This document shows positions 48,883 through 58,231 of a DNA stretch of 64,000 nt, in pieces. This DNA is from Robiginitalea sp. SC105 (GTDB lineage Bacteria; Bacteroidota; Bacteroidia; Flavobacteriales; Flavobacteriaceae): assembly GCF_014243345.1 (NCBI RefSeq), contig NZ_JACLZF010000001.1:930001-994000 (forward strand), in the 5' to 3' direction. Under the pieces are notes generated by a model. It was given only the letters and a program-made list of their open reading frames with translations, had not been told where the DNA came from and did no database searches. The stretch's first letter is position 1. Every line of letters begins with the position of its first letter. Both the position numbers and the translations under genes were made by a program.

Positions 48883-51791
48883 AGGGAGGGCGCCTGGTCC
48901 AGGCGGATTTTTTGGTTCGGGTCGGTTTTGGGCGTTATGGATTCCAGGTAGTCGGAACTCAGCGCTTTTTTGTTTTCCACAAAGGGCCGGATCTGGAAAA
49001 GCCAGAGCTTGTTTTCCCGGAAGCCCAGTTCAATATCGTAGGCCCCCTGGTAGTCCGTACCCGTTTCCCTCGGGACGCGATCCCGCACCATCCGGGTCAG
49101 CTCCCGGATGGCATCCAGGTTGCTCCGGTTCAGGATGGGGGTTTCAAAGGTGGCGAATTTGCGCCGGGTCCCGCCGGAGACCGGAAGCGTATTATAGGCA
49201 ATTTCCCGGGCAGGCGCCAGCAGGACGGATTTGCCGTCGGGCCCCAGCAGGTAGGATTCCGCCGCCTGGCCTTCCACCGCGCCGCCGGCGCCCCGGCTGA
49301 ATGCGACCGTCAGGTCCTCCGGGTCACCGGAAACCACGCCCTTGGTGATCAGCACCCCGGAATAATCCACGTCCACGCTGGGGATCACCAGGATGGAGGG
49401 GTAGACGTTTTCGGGGTTCAGCAGGTAGCGTTGCCGCCATTTGAAGCTGCGCTCCGTGTAGGGGGAAGCCCAGACAGCCCGGATGCCGTCCAGGATGGCT
49501 GTTTTATCCACCTGGTTGAAAAGCGTCAGGTTCAGGCCGGCCCCTGTAAAGTCCTTGAGGTCCTCCATATTCGTGTCGCTGCGGAGGAAAACCGGTACGC
49601 TGCCGAGGGGCCCGCCCAGGATGTCCCGGAACCCCGTCTCCAGCCCATCCACAAATTGTTCGTCCAGGGGCATCTTGCGGATGGCCTCCCGAAGCGTCTC
49701 CAATTGCCGCAACTGGTAATTTTCCACCTCCGCCTCGGGGATGTTGCCGGCCCGCATCGTTTCGGCCTGCCGGAACATGGCGCCGAGGAATTCCCAGTAG
49801 CTTTGACCGGCCCCCGGCATGGGTTGCTCCATATGCGAGCGGAACACTCCGAAAGGGATTACCAGCCCTTCTACCACCTGGTCGGGGAACATCTTCTTGA
49901 GCTGGCCCAGGTTGGCCGCCTTGGGGCCGCACAGGGCCCCGGAGTCCTCCGCGTCCACGGACCGCATGTCGAGCACCTGGTTCACATCCAGCCGGATCCG
50001 GTCCACGGGCACGGCGATCCGGTCGGTACTGCGGACCTGTTTATCAAATAGTGCGCGTTCGGCCGGGGTCATCCGGGCCTCTGGTTTCATGATCACGTTC
50101 CCCTTGCCGGTCACCGCGTAAAAGATGCGCTGCCCGTCATATTTGCGCAACTCCTCCAGGTTGGGCCCCGAAAGCGCCGCATTGGGGATGCCCAGGTTCC
50201 TGGCGAGCAGTTGTACATGGGACACCAGGTTCCCCTCGGAAACGGTGGCGATGCCCGCTACCGGCTTCAGGTCGGCAGGTGGGTGCTGGAAGATATAGAT
50301 CTTGTCCGGCGACACCTCCACATCCTCCGGGTTGCCGGAAACCACCGAGAGTTCGCCGAAGGCAAACCCCGGGTTCAGGCCCCGGACAGTGCTGGGGTTG
50401 GAGAGGTCCAGCACCTGGTTGGTCAGCCTGGAGCGCCGGGCGATAAAATTCCCCAGCTCCCCCACTGCGTACCCCAGGTGCAGGGCCAGGGATCCCCGTA
50501 CCTTGTCGTCAATAAAGCCGGCAGACAGGGGTTCAAACCCGGCAAACACGGCGGCTGTGGGCCCATAATGCGCCTTTACCATGGACGAGCTCCATTCCAC
50601 GGCGCTGCGGGCGCGTTGCAATTGTTCCATCAGGTCGCCCAGGGAGGCATTTTGCTGGTCGAACCGGGCCAGTACCGGGGCCAGTTCGTTCCATTCCCAG
50701 AGCTCCAGGTGCCCGGTGCCGGCACCGGCCATGCCCAGGAAGCAGATCTTTTCGAGCAGGGCCTGTACGGTGGGGGTATCCCATTGGGAGGCGTAGCTGA
50801 AGAGGAAGGATTCGAGTTTCAGGGAGGTATCCAGGAGTTGCAGGCGGCCCTGGGGGGAATTTTCCTCCAGCAGGTTTTCGCGGATCAGCAGCAGCAGTTC
50901 CGCGGCGGACTTCAGCCTTGTTTCCAGGGGCTGCTGCGGGCCTGCGGCGGCTGCAAAATTTTCAAGGGCTTCCCGGGTGGGTTTGTGGGTTACCCCGGGA
51001 ATTCCCCGGGCGATATCTGAAGGGTCCAGGGGGGCATAGAATTTCCGCATGACCTGGAGCAACTTGTCGATTTCCGCCAGTTGTTCCGGAGTGAGGCGGG
51101 AGCGATGCTCCTGCCGGAATTTTTCGACGGCGGCGAGGTCGGCCGGTTCGGGCTGTCCGTGGATTTTTACCCTCAAATCACTGAACGGCGGATAGGCGTC
51201 GGCCAGCACCTTGGAGTGGCTCCGCATGGCCTGGGCCTGGTTGTCGTCCCCCGAATGGGGCACGTCTTTCATGGACTGGCGGACCAGGAAAAACTCTTCC
51301 CGGACCACCTCGTCCCGGCCGAGCAGCCAGGTGTAGAACCCGATCCCCCAGGCCTGTTCGTCCTCGTCCTGTATCGCGCCCCGGTAGTATTGTCCTTTCC
51401 GGGAGATCCACCCGTCGTCGATCCCCTTGAGGTATTTCTCCACCTGGTACTGCTTGAGACGGGCATGGTTGGCTTCAGGGTCCCAGAAGGCCTCCCGGTC
51501 CGAATAGGCGAGGATTTGCCCCAGGTAGACCTGGTTGGAGGCCGCCAGGGCCAAAACCGATTCCTTGTAGCGCGCGTGCTGTACACCCGGGCCGATTTCT
51601 TCCGGACAGGGGTCTTTCGGGGCGCGGATGCTGCCGTCTGTACAAAACCAGCGGATGTCCCGGTAGGGGCCGCGGATATCATTTTTATAGGAGGTGACCA
51701 GCGCGCGGACCGCCTCGTTGTCCAACTGCTGGGCAGTAGCCGGAAGGAGAAAAAGCAAGGCCCACAGGCCCGGCAATCTGGTTAACTTCAT
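48879..51791 (-). CDS. Exported PEP/pyruvate-binding (PEP synthase / glucan dikinase-like) protein
   Basis: 970 residues with a signal peptide (PGLWALLFLLPATAQ). Residues about 25-480 are a helical region I do not recognise. The phosphohistidine (PEP-mobilising) domain lies at about 480-560, with SEGNLVSHVQLLARNLGIP placing the catalytic His at 525. The ATP-grasp PPDK-N domain follows at about 620-945: AANLGQLKK, FLRSDTNMEDLKDFTGAGL (near 738), and the closing DIELGFRENKLWLFQIRPF (near 933). The His domain ahead of the ATP-grasp is the order of glucan-water dikinases, the reverse of PpsA/PPDK. Such enzymes need ATP, so export is surprising. Coupled by ATGA to the serine hydrolase. Confidence 0.8.
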   Translation of the reverse strand: MKLTRLPGLWALLFLLPATAQQLDNEAVRALVTSYKNDIRGPYRDIRWFCTDGSIRAPKDPCPEEIGPGVQHARYKESVLALAASNQVYLGQILAYSDREAFWDPEANHARLKQYQVEKYLKGIDDGWISRKGQYYRGAIQDEDEQAWGIGFYTWLLGRDEVVREEFFLVRQSMKDVPHSGDDNQAQAMRSHSKVLADAYPPFSDLRVKIHGQPEPADLAAVEKFRQEHRSRLTPEQLAEIDKLLQVMRKFYAPLDPSDIARGIPGVTHKPTREALENFAAAAGPQQPLETRLKSAAELLLLIRENLLEENSPQGRLQLLDTSLKLESFLFSYASQWDTPTVQALLEKICFLGMAGAGTGHLELWEWNELAPVLARFDQQNASLGDLMEQLQRARSAVEWSSSMVKAHYGPTAAVFAGFEPLSAGFIDDKVRGSLALHLGYAVGELGNFIARRSRLTNQVLDLSNPSTVRGLNPGFAFGELSVVSGNPEDVEVSPDKIYIFQHPPADLKPVAGIATVSEGNLVSHVQLLARNLGIPNAALSGPNLEELRKYDGQRIFYAVTGKGNVIMKPEARMTPAERALFDKQVRSTDRIAVPVDRIRLDVNQVLDMRSVDAEDSGALCGPKAANLGQLKKMFPDQVVEGLVIPFGVFRSHMEQPMPGAGQSYWEFLGAMFRQAETMRAGNIPEAEVENYQLRQLETLREAIRKMPLDEQFVDGLETGFRDILGGPLGSVPVFLRSDTNMEDLKDFTGAGLNLTLFNQVDKTAILDGIRAVWASPYTERSFKWRQRYLLNPENVYPSILVIPSVDVDYSGVLITKGVVSGDPEDLTVAFSRGAGGAVEGQAAESYLLGPDGKSVLLAPAREIAYNTLPVSGGTRRKFATFETPILNRSNLDAIRELTRMVRDRVPRETGTDYQGAYDIELGFRENKLWLFQIRPFVENKKALSSDYLESITPKTDPNQKIRLDQAPSL

Positions 51792-51932
51792 CAGGGCGGT
51801 TTTTACATGGCCGTTCGGGCCAAAGTTAAGGGGGAATATGGCTTGGGCTGCATCAAAGGTCCCCGGACGTCCTTAATTTAACATTTTTAACCTGTACTTC
51901 CGGAAAAGGGATTTTTTGATCATCTTCGGTCC

Positions 51933-53540
51933 ATGAAGAAACGCGTTGATTTTAACCTGGGAGGCGCTGCAAATGTATGGATGCGGTGTCGTTTATCCTT
52001 GTTCCTGTCCGGTATCCTTGCTTTCCTGCTGGCAATTTCAGGTTGTGCCCCGAAGGTGCACCGGGCATTTGAGTCGAATCGCTATCTCTCCGGGTTTTCC
52101 ACTTATCTTGTCAATGAAGATCTCGGCACCTATTTCCGCTCCCCGGGGGATATTGACTATACCCGGAACCGGGCCGAACTGGAAGCCTATGTCGGGGAAA
52201 TCCCGGTAAACGGCGTCTTGTTCCACGGCAGGTCCAATATGAAACCCCTGTACGAACTCTTTGTATTGGTAAATCCCGGCAGACGCACTATCGAACCCGG
52301 ACTCTTTGAATACCGTTTTGACACCGTGGTCCGCGGCAGGCGGTATGTTTTTCTGGGCCGAGGGATGGATGACCGGTTCCCGGAAAGTGATTTCCGGTAT
52401 ATCAGCAAAAGCCTCACCCGGGGCAAGGGCCTCCCGGACGGGGTGGCTCCCCTCAATGACCTGATGGAGCGCCATGCGAAGTCAGGGAAGTTTTTGGAGG
52501 CCTATACGGAGATCGCCGGTTATCCGGCATCGGACCGGACCGACCGCGGCCTGCAACTGCAATACGAGCTTACCTACCTGAGCATGCTTGGCGACAACAC
52601 CCTGTTCCGGGAAAAGCTGAAGGTGTGGGAGGATCGATATGCCCTGGATGAAGCGGTAACCCTCCGGATCCGGGAAAAAGGCATACGTGGCAAGGACCGG
52701 GTATTGGATTCCCTCTTGGCCCTGGCGGCCGGGCAGCGACTGCTCATGTTCAGTGAAAACCACTTTTACCCCTGGCACCGGATCCTGGTAAGGGAATTGC
52801 TGCCGGCCCTGAAGGCAGAGGGGTACGGCTACCTGGCGCTGGAGGCCCTGGTCACGGACAGCCTGCTGAACCAGGGCATGGAACCGAGGTTGGCAACCGG
52901 GTTTTACACGCGGGAACAACAATTCAACCGCCTGCTGCAGGCAGCCCGGGAACTGGGGTTTGAGTTCGTCTCCTACGAAGCAAGTGAAGGACAACCGGAT
53001 CGGGAAGCTGCCCAGGCAGCAAACCTATACGGGAAGACTTTCGGGAGAGATCCGGATGCCCGTGTGGTCGTACTGGCGGGGATAGATCATATCTACGAAG
53101 AAAGCGACGGGGAGCAGATACGGATGGCGCAATTGTTTGCGGAGAATTACGGGATAGACCCCCTTACGGTTTCCCAAACGGACCTGGCGCACTATCGCAC
53201 CCAATTGGGTGCGGACCTGGCCCTGATCAACGCCGACTCCCTGATCACCAGGCGTTACCGGCGGGTAGATTACCAGTTGGTGAACAACCTCGACCCGACA
53301 CCGGCGCCCGGGGATTTCACCTATACGAATCCTTTTGGAAAGCCCGTCCAGCTTGGGCTCTACGATGCCCGGGACTGGAAGACCGACCTGGCCTTTACCT
53401 TCAGCGTGCCGCAATTTTCGTTCCTGCTTGCCGGGGGGGGGAACATTTCCCTGGACCTTCCGCACCCGGGGTTCCGCCTGCTCGTCTTCGACGAGGTGGG
53501 CAGGGTGCTGGTAAACCGACCTGTGAATACCGGGGAATAG
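51933..53540 (+). CDS. ChaN / erythromycin-esterase-like lipoprotein
   Basis: 535 residues. A lipobox LAISGCAPK anchors the protein; a start at the ATG 51981 would give a standard 22-residue signal, while the ATG at 51933 gives a long n-region, so the start is uncertain. The C-terminal half (about 255-440) looks like the ChaN/EreA/Tiki fold: LLMFSENHFYPWHRILVRELL (E-N-H like the G-E-x-H motif), YLALEAL, and VVVLAGIDHIYEES. The N-terminal half is beta-rich and unrecognised. Relatives bind haem, hydrolyse esters or act as metalloproteases; the activity here is open. It stands alone. Confidence 0.65.
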   Translation: MKKRVDFNLGGAANVWMRCRLSLFLSGILAFLLAISGCAPKVHRAFESNRYLSGFSTYLVNEDLGTYFRSPGDIDYTRNRAELEAYVGEIPVNGVLFHGRSNMKPLYELFVLVNPGRRTIEPGLFEYRFDTVVRGRRYVFLGRGMDDRFPESDFRYISKSLTRGKGLPDGVAPLNDLMERHAKSGKFLEAYTEIAGYPASDRTDRGLQLQYELTYLSMLGDNTLFREKLKVWEDRYALDEAVTLRIREKGIRGKDRVLDSLLALAAGQRLLMFSENHFYPWHRILVRELLPALKAEGYGYLALEALVTDSLLNQGMEPRLATGFYTREQQFNRLLQAARELGFEFVSYEASEGQPDREAAQAANLYGKTFGRDPDARVVVLAGIDHIYEESDGEQIRMAQLFAENYGIDPLTVSQTDLAHYRTQLGADLALINADSLITRRYRRVDYQLVNNLDPTPAPGDFTYTNPFGKPVQLGLYDARDWKTDLAFTFSVPQFSFLLAGGGNISLDLPHPGFRLLVFDEVGRVLVNRPVNTGE

Positions 53541-53691
53541 CACCGGCCGCTCCTCCTCCCATTATTTTCTTTTTCACCAACCGGGTCCGGTGTTGCCCGC
53601 AACCCTAAAATTTAACATAACAGAATTAGGATAAATTCCAAAAAAAAGGAAAATATCCATAAATTAGCATCCCTCTTTTTCAAGGAACGCG

Positions 53692-54906
53692 ATGCAAAAA
53701 ACCATTTTACACCTGGACCTGGACACCTTTTTTGTCTCGGTGGAGCGCAAGCTGGACAGCCGCCTTAAAAACAAGCCCATCCTGGTGGGTGGGCTGAGCG
53801 ACCGGGGGGTGGTGGCGGCCTGCAGCTATGAGACCCGGGGGTACGGGGTGCATTCGGGCATGCCCATGCGCATGGCGCGGGAACTCTGCCCGGAGGCGGT
53901 GATCATCCGGGGGAATGCGGGCACGTACAGCAAACACTCGGACGAGGTGACCGACATCATCAGGGAGCAGGTGCCGCTTTTCGAGAAGTCGAGCATCGAC
54001 GAGTTCTACGCAGACCTTTCGGGCATGGACCGGTTTTTCGGGTGCTACCGCTATGCCTCCGAGCTCCGGCAGCGGATTATCCGCGAGTCCGGCCTGCCTA
54101 TTTCCTTTGGCCTGTCGGTCAACAAAGTGGTGTCCAAAATGGCCACGGGGGAGGCAAAGCCGAACAACCAGCTCAAGATCGACTTCGGCTATGAGAAACC
54201 CTTCCTGGCGCCTTTGTCCATCAAGAAGATCCCCATGGTGGGGGACAAGACCTACCAGACGCTCCGCAACCTCGGGCTGCGGCAGATCCGGACCCTGCAG
54301 GAAATGCCGCTCGATGTGATGCAACGCGTTTTAGGGGCCAACGGTACGGTCATCTGGAAGCGCGCCAACGGGATTGACAACAGCCCGGTCATCCCCTTTT
54401 GCGAGCGGAAATCCATTTCCACGGAACGCACCTTTGACCGGGACACCATCGACGTGGTGCGCCTGCGCGGCATCCTCACCGCCATGACCGAGAACCTGGC
54501 CTTCCAGCTCCGCCGGGGCGGCAAGCTCACCGCCTGCGTCACGGTCAAGCTGCGGTATTCGGATTTCAACACCTATTCCCGCCAGCTGCGCATCTCCTAT
54601 ACCTCTGCGGACCACATCCTGATCCCCCGGGTGATGGACCTGTTCGAAAGGCTGTACGACCGACGGCTGCTGGTGCGCCTGATCGGGGTACGCTTCAGCC
54701 ACCTGGTGCCGGGCAACTACCAGATCGACCTGTTCGACGACACCCAGGAAGCCCTGAACCTCTACGCGGCCATGGACCGCATCCGGGAGCGTTTTGGCGA
54801 CAAGAGCGTCCTCCGCGCCTCGGGCATGGGGGCCCGGACCATCGGCCGGATGCACAACCCCTTTAACGGGCAGCCGCCGACGGTGCTCGCACACCGGAAA
54901 CAGTAG
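53692..54906 (+). CDS. dinB: DNA polymerase IV (Y-family, DinB)
   Basis: 404 residues. Catalytic acids are in LHLDLDTFFVSVE and SSIDEFYADLSG; the steric gate/finger region is ACSYETRGYGVHSGMPM; the little-finger domain runs from about 240. It copies damaged templates with low fidelity. Upstream is AAGGA (Shine-Dalgarno-like) and a near -7 box TAAATTAG (53660-53667). It is followed after 59 bp by a DnaE-like polymerase, the mutagenesis cassette of many Bacteroidota; no lexA-like gene is adjacent. Confidence 0.95.
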   Translation: MQKTILHLDLDTFFVSVERKLDSRLKNKPILVGGLSDRGVVAACSYETRGYGVHSGMPMRMARELCPEAVIIRGNAGTYSKHSDEVTDIIREQVPLFEKSSIDEFYADLSGMDRFFGCYRYASELRQRIIRESGLPISFGLSVNKVVSKMATGEAKPNNQLKIDFGYEKPFLAPLSIKKIPMVGDKTYQTLRNLGLRQIRTLQEMPLDVMQRVLGANGTVIWKRANGIDNSPVIPFCERKSISTERTFDRDTIDVVRLRGILTAMTENLAFQLRRGGKLTACVTVKLRYSDFNTYSRQLRISYTSADHILIPRVMDLFERLYDRRLLVRLIGVRFSHLVPGNYQIDLFDDTQEALNLYAAMDRIRERFGDKSVLRASGMGARTIGRMHNPFNGQPPTVLAHRKQ

Positions 54907-54914
54907 AAAACGGC

Positions 54915-54954
54915 AAATCCCGAATCCATCCCCGGGATTTGAAATTCGGGATTT
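54915..54954 (+). repeat. Inverted repeat between dinB and dnaE
   Basis: AAATCCCGAAT (54915-54925) and ATTCGGGATTT (54944-54954) are perfect 11 bp arms; a second GGGATTTGAAATT copy makes an overlapping direct repeat. It lies 11 bp before the dnaE-like ATG, and could slow or tune translation of the second gene. Confidence 0.55.
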
Positions 54955-54965
54955 GAAATTTACAG

Positions 54966-57900
54966 ATGTACCTGAACTGCCATACATACTACAGCCTCCG
55001 CTACGGCACCTTCTCCGAGGTGGACCTGCTGGAGCTCGCCCGGGAAAACGGGGTGAGCTGCCTGGCGCTGACGGATATCAACAATACCTCGGCGGGGCTG
55101 AATTTTGTGCGGCGGGCACCGGAGTTCGGGGTACGGCCCCTGCTGGGCATCGATTTCCGCAATGGCGTGGACCCCTGTTTTGTCGGGCTGGCGCGCAACA
55201 ACCAGGGCTATATGGAACTCAACGGTTTCCTCTCCCGCCACCTGCACGAAAAACGCCCGCTGCCGGAACGGGCGCCGGCCTTTTCCGACGCGGTGGCCAT
55301 CTACCCCTTCGAGAAGGTGCTGCTCGGCGAACTGGAGGATTTTGCCCCCCACGAATACATCGGCATCTCGGTGCGGGACCTCAGGCGGTTGCCCTTTTCC
55401 CACCTGGTCGAGTACCGGGACCGCCTGGTGGTGCTGCAGCCGGTCACCTTCCGCAACAAGCGGGACTACAATGCGCACCGGCTCTTGCGGGCCATCGACA
55501 ACAACGTGCTGCTCAGCAAGCTGCCCGAGACCGAACAGGCGCGGCCGGAAGACTGCATGTATGCGCTGCCCAACCTGGCAGAGGTGTTTTCGGAATACAG
55601 CTTCATCCTGGAGAACACCCGGGCGCTGATGGAAAGCTGCGGTATCCGGTTCGATTTTTCGGAAAACCGAAAGCCCCAGAACCTCAGTACGTATACGGGC
55701 AGCCGGGAGGGGGACGAGTCCCTGCTCGAACGCCTTTGCGAGGAAGGCCTGCCTTACCGGTACCCGGATCCCACCCCGCCGATCCGGGAGCGCCTTGCCA
55801 AAGAGCTGGAGCTGATCCGGGCCAAGGGGTTTGTGTCCTATTTCCTGATCAACTGGGACATTATCAGCGAAGCCCGCCGCCGGGGGTTTTTCTACGTGGG
55901 GCGGGGCAGCGGGGCCAACAGCATCGTCGCCTACCTGCTGCGGATCACCGATGTGGACCCCATTGAGCTGGACCTGTATTTTGAACGCTTTATCAACCTG
56001 TTCCGCACCAATCCCCCGGATTTCGACATCGACTTTTCCTGGCGGGACCGGGAGGCCATCACCCGCTACATCTTCGACCGCTTTGAGCACGTGGCCCTTC
56101 TGGGGACCTACGTGACCTTCCGGGAGCGCGGTATCGTCCGGGAGCTGGGCAAGGTGTTCGGGCTGCCCAAGGCAGAGATCGACCAGCTCTGCGACGGGGT
56201 ATACGAATCCTCCCGCCTGGACGAGGTGGCCCGGCTCGTGCTCCGGTACGGGCAACTGATCAGGGGCATGCCCAATTACCTGAGCGTGCACGCAGGGGGT
56301 ATCCTGATCGCCGACAGGCCCCTCCACTGGTTTTCCGCGACCCACCTGCCCCCCAAGGGGTTTGCCACCACCCAGTTCGACATGGTCATCGCCGAGGATG
56401 CGGGCCTCTACAAGTTCGACATCCTGGCCCAGCGCGGCCTGGCAAAGATCCGGGAGGCCCTGGAAATTGCCCGGTCCAACCAGCCGGATGCCAGCCGGGG
56501 CGTGGACATCCACGACATCCGCCGGATCAAGGAGGACCCGGCCGTGAACGGGCTGATCAGGACGGCCCAGTGCATGGGGTGCTTTTACGTGGAATCGCCC
56601 GCCATGCGGATGCTGCTGCGCAAGCTGGAGGTGGACAATTACCTGGGGCTGGTGGCGGCCAGTTCCATCATCCGGCCCGGGGTTTCCAAGAGCGGGATGA
56701 TGCGGGAATACATACTGCGCCACCGGGATCCGGAGCGGGTAAAACAGGCCCACCCGGTGCTGCTTGACATTATGCCGGAAACCTACGGGGTCATGGTCTA
56801 CCAGGAAGATGTGATCAAGGTGGCCCACTATTTTGCCGGGCTCAGCCTGGGCGAGGCCGATGTACTCCGGCGGGGCATGAGCGGGAAGTTCCGCTCCCGG
56901 GAGGAGTTTGAGCGTGTCAAATCGGCCTTTGTCGACAACTGCCGGAAAAAGGGGTATTCCGAAGCCCTGATATCGGAAATCTGGCACCAGGTGGCCAGCT
57001 TTGCCGGCTATGCCTTTGCCAAGGGGCATTCGGCCTCCTATGCGGTGGAGAGTTACCAGAGCCTGTTCCTGAGGGCGTATTTCCCCCTGGAATACCTGGT
57101 GGCGGTGCTCAATAACGGGGGAGGGTTTTACCGGCCGGAGCACTACGTGCACGAGGCGCGGATGCTCGGCGCCCGGATCCACCCGCCCTGTATCAACCAC
57201 TCCGGGGTGGGTAACCGGATCGAGGGGGCCGACATCTACCTGGGGTTTATGTACCTGAGGGAACTGGAAGACCGGGTGATGGACCGCATTGTCCGCCAGC
57301 GGCAGCTCGGGGGGGCTTTTTCGGGCCTGGAGGATTTCCTGGACCGGGTACCCATCTCCATGGAACAGCTCAGCATCCTGATCCGCATCGATGCCTTCCG
57401 GAGTACGGGGGCGGAAAAACACCGGTTGCTCTGGAAGGCGCACCTGCTGCTGTCCAAGGGGACGGTGCCCGACCACCCGCGCCTGTTCCCGCCCCAGCAC
57501 ACCCGCTTCCGCATTCCCCAATTGCACGGTACGGACCAGGAAACCGCCTTTACCCAGCTGGAGCTGCTGGGCTTTTGCCTCTGCAGCCCCTTTGACCTGC
57601 TGGCAACCCCGCCCGCCAACCGGAACGGCTGCCGCCATTTCCCGGAGTACATGGACCGCTACATCGACATATATGGCTACCTGGTGACGGTCAAGAACAC
57701 GAAAACCCACAACGGCCAGCGCATGCATTTTGCCACCTTCATCGACCTGTACGGGGAGGTGTTCGATACGGTGCTTTTCCCCCCGGTGGCGGCCAGGTAC
57801 CGCTTCCGCGGCAGGGGGATCTACCGCTCCTACGGCAAGGTGGTCAGCGAATTCGGTTTCCTCAGCATCGAGGTGCTCCGGATGGAGAAGCAGGACTTTA

Positions 57901-58043
57901 TCCCGGACCCCCGCTATGCGGATATGAAGACGGCTTCCAGGCGCCTGTCGGTCAGGCAGCAGGACGCCCTGGCCGGAAACGAAGGGGGAACCCGGCCGGA
58001 CCGCGAAAACCCCAACAACGCATCCCCCGCCGGAAATACTTGA
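54966..58043 (+). CDS. DnaE-type DNA polymerase III alpha subunit (mutagenesis cassette form)
   Basis: 1025 residues, shorter than replicative DnaE. The polymerase core is intact (YVGRGSGANSIVAYLL, the catalytic PDFDIDFSW, GVMVYQEDVIKVAHYFAGL, AFAKGHSASYAVESYQS). The N-terminal PHP domain is degenerate: the first metal His pair reads LNCHTYYSL instead of H-x-H, and the T-D-H-x-N motif reads ALTDINNTS. C-terminal part has an OB-fold (IYGYLVTVKNTKT). Its pairing with dinB implies translesion synthesis as with DnaE2, probably without PHP proofreading. The long open frame opposite is a composition shadow. Confidence 0.93.
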   Translation: MYLNCHTYYSLRYGTFSEVDLLELARENGVSCLALTDINNTSAGLNFVRRAPEFGVRPLLGIDFRNGVDPCFVGLARNNQGYMELNGFLSRHLHEKRPLPERAPAFSDAVAIYPFEKVLLGELEDFAPHEYIGISVRDLRRLPFSHLVEYRDRLVVLQPVTFRNKRDYNAHRLLRAIDNNVLLSKLPETEQARPEDCMYALPNLAEVFSEYSFILENTRALMESCGIRFDFSENRKPQNLSTYTGSREGDESLLERLCEEGLPYRYPDPTPPIRERLAKELELIRAKGFVSYFLINWDIISEARRRGFFYVGRGSGANSIVAYLLRITDVDPIELDLYFERFINLFRTNPPDFDIDFSWRDREAITRYIFDRFEHVALLGTYVTFRERGIVRELGKVFGLPKAEIDQLCDGVYESSRLDEVARLVLRYGQLIRGMPNYLSVHAGGILIADRPLHWFSATHLPPKGFATTQFDMVIAEDAGLYKFDILAQRGLAKIREALEIARSNQPDASRGVDIHDIRRIKEDPAVNGLIRTAQCMGCFYVESPAMRMLLRKLEVDNYLGLVAASSIIRPGVSKSGMMREYILRHRDPERVKQAHPVLLDIMPETYGVMVYQEDVIKVAHYFAGLSLGEADVLRRGMSGKFRSREEFERVKSAFVDNCRKKGYSEALISEIWHQVASFAGYAFAKGHSASYAVESYQSLFLRAYFPLEYLVAVLNNGGGFYRPEHYVHEARMLGARIHPPCINHSGVGNRIEGADIYLGFMYLRELEDRVMDRIVRQRQLGGAFSGLEDFLDRVPISMEQLSILIRIDAFRSTGAEKHRLLWKAHLLLSKGTVPDHPRLFPPQHTRFRIPQLHGTDQETAFTQLELLGFCLCSPFDLLATPPANRNGCRHFPEYMDRYIDIYGYLVTVKNTKTHNGQRMHFATFIDLYGEVFDTVLFPPVAARYRFRGRGIYRSYGKVVSEFGFLSIEVLRMEKQDFIPDPRYADMKTASRRLSVRQQDALAGNEGGTRPDRENPNNASPAGNT

Positions 58044-58231
58044 AAGCGATCTGTTTAACATTGGGGACCGTGGAATTTTCAGGGCCAAAAATTGACAGTT
58101 TGACAAATTCCGGCACCCCCTGTCCCGAACCCCGTAAAAATGCAGGGGAATTTCGTGCAGGCCCGGAAAATTTTGGAACTTCCGTAGGCAGCACTCCCAA
58201 AACCTGCTCCAACATTAAACACATACACCAT

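Noticed and set aside
54960-58106. 1048-codon minus-strand open frame
   Set aside because: Mirror image of the DnaE-like gene; low-complexity Gly/Pro/His/Val-rich product with no recognisable motif.
58044-58231. N-terminal extension of the aminotransferase to 58040
   Set aside because: The twin-arginine signal starts at 58232; the upstream frame is compositionally unlike a protein and has no initiation signal.
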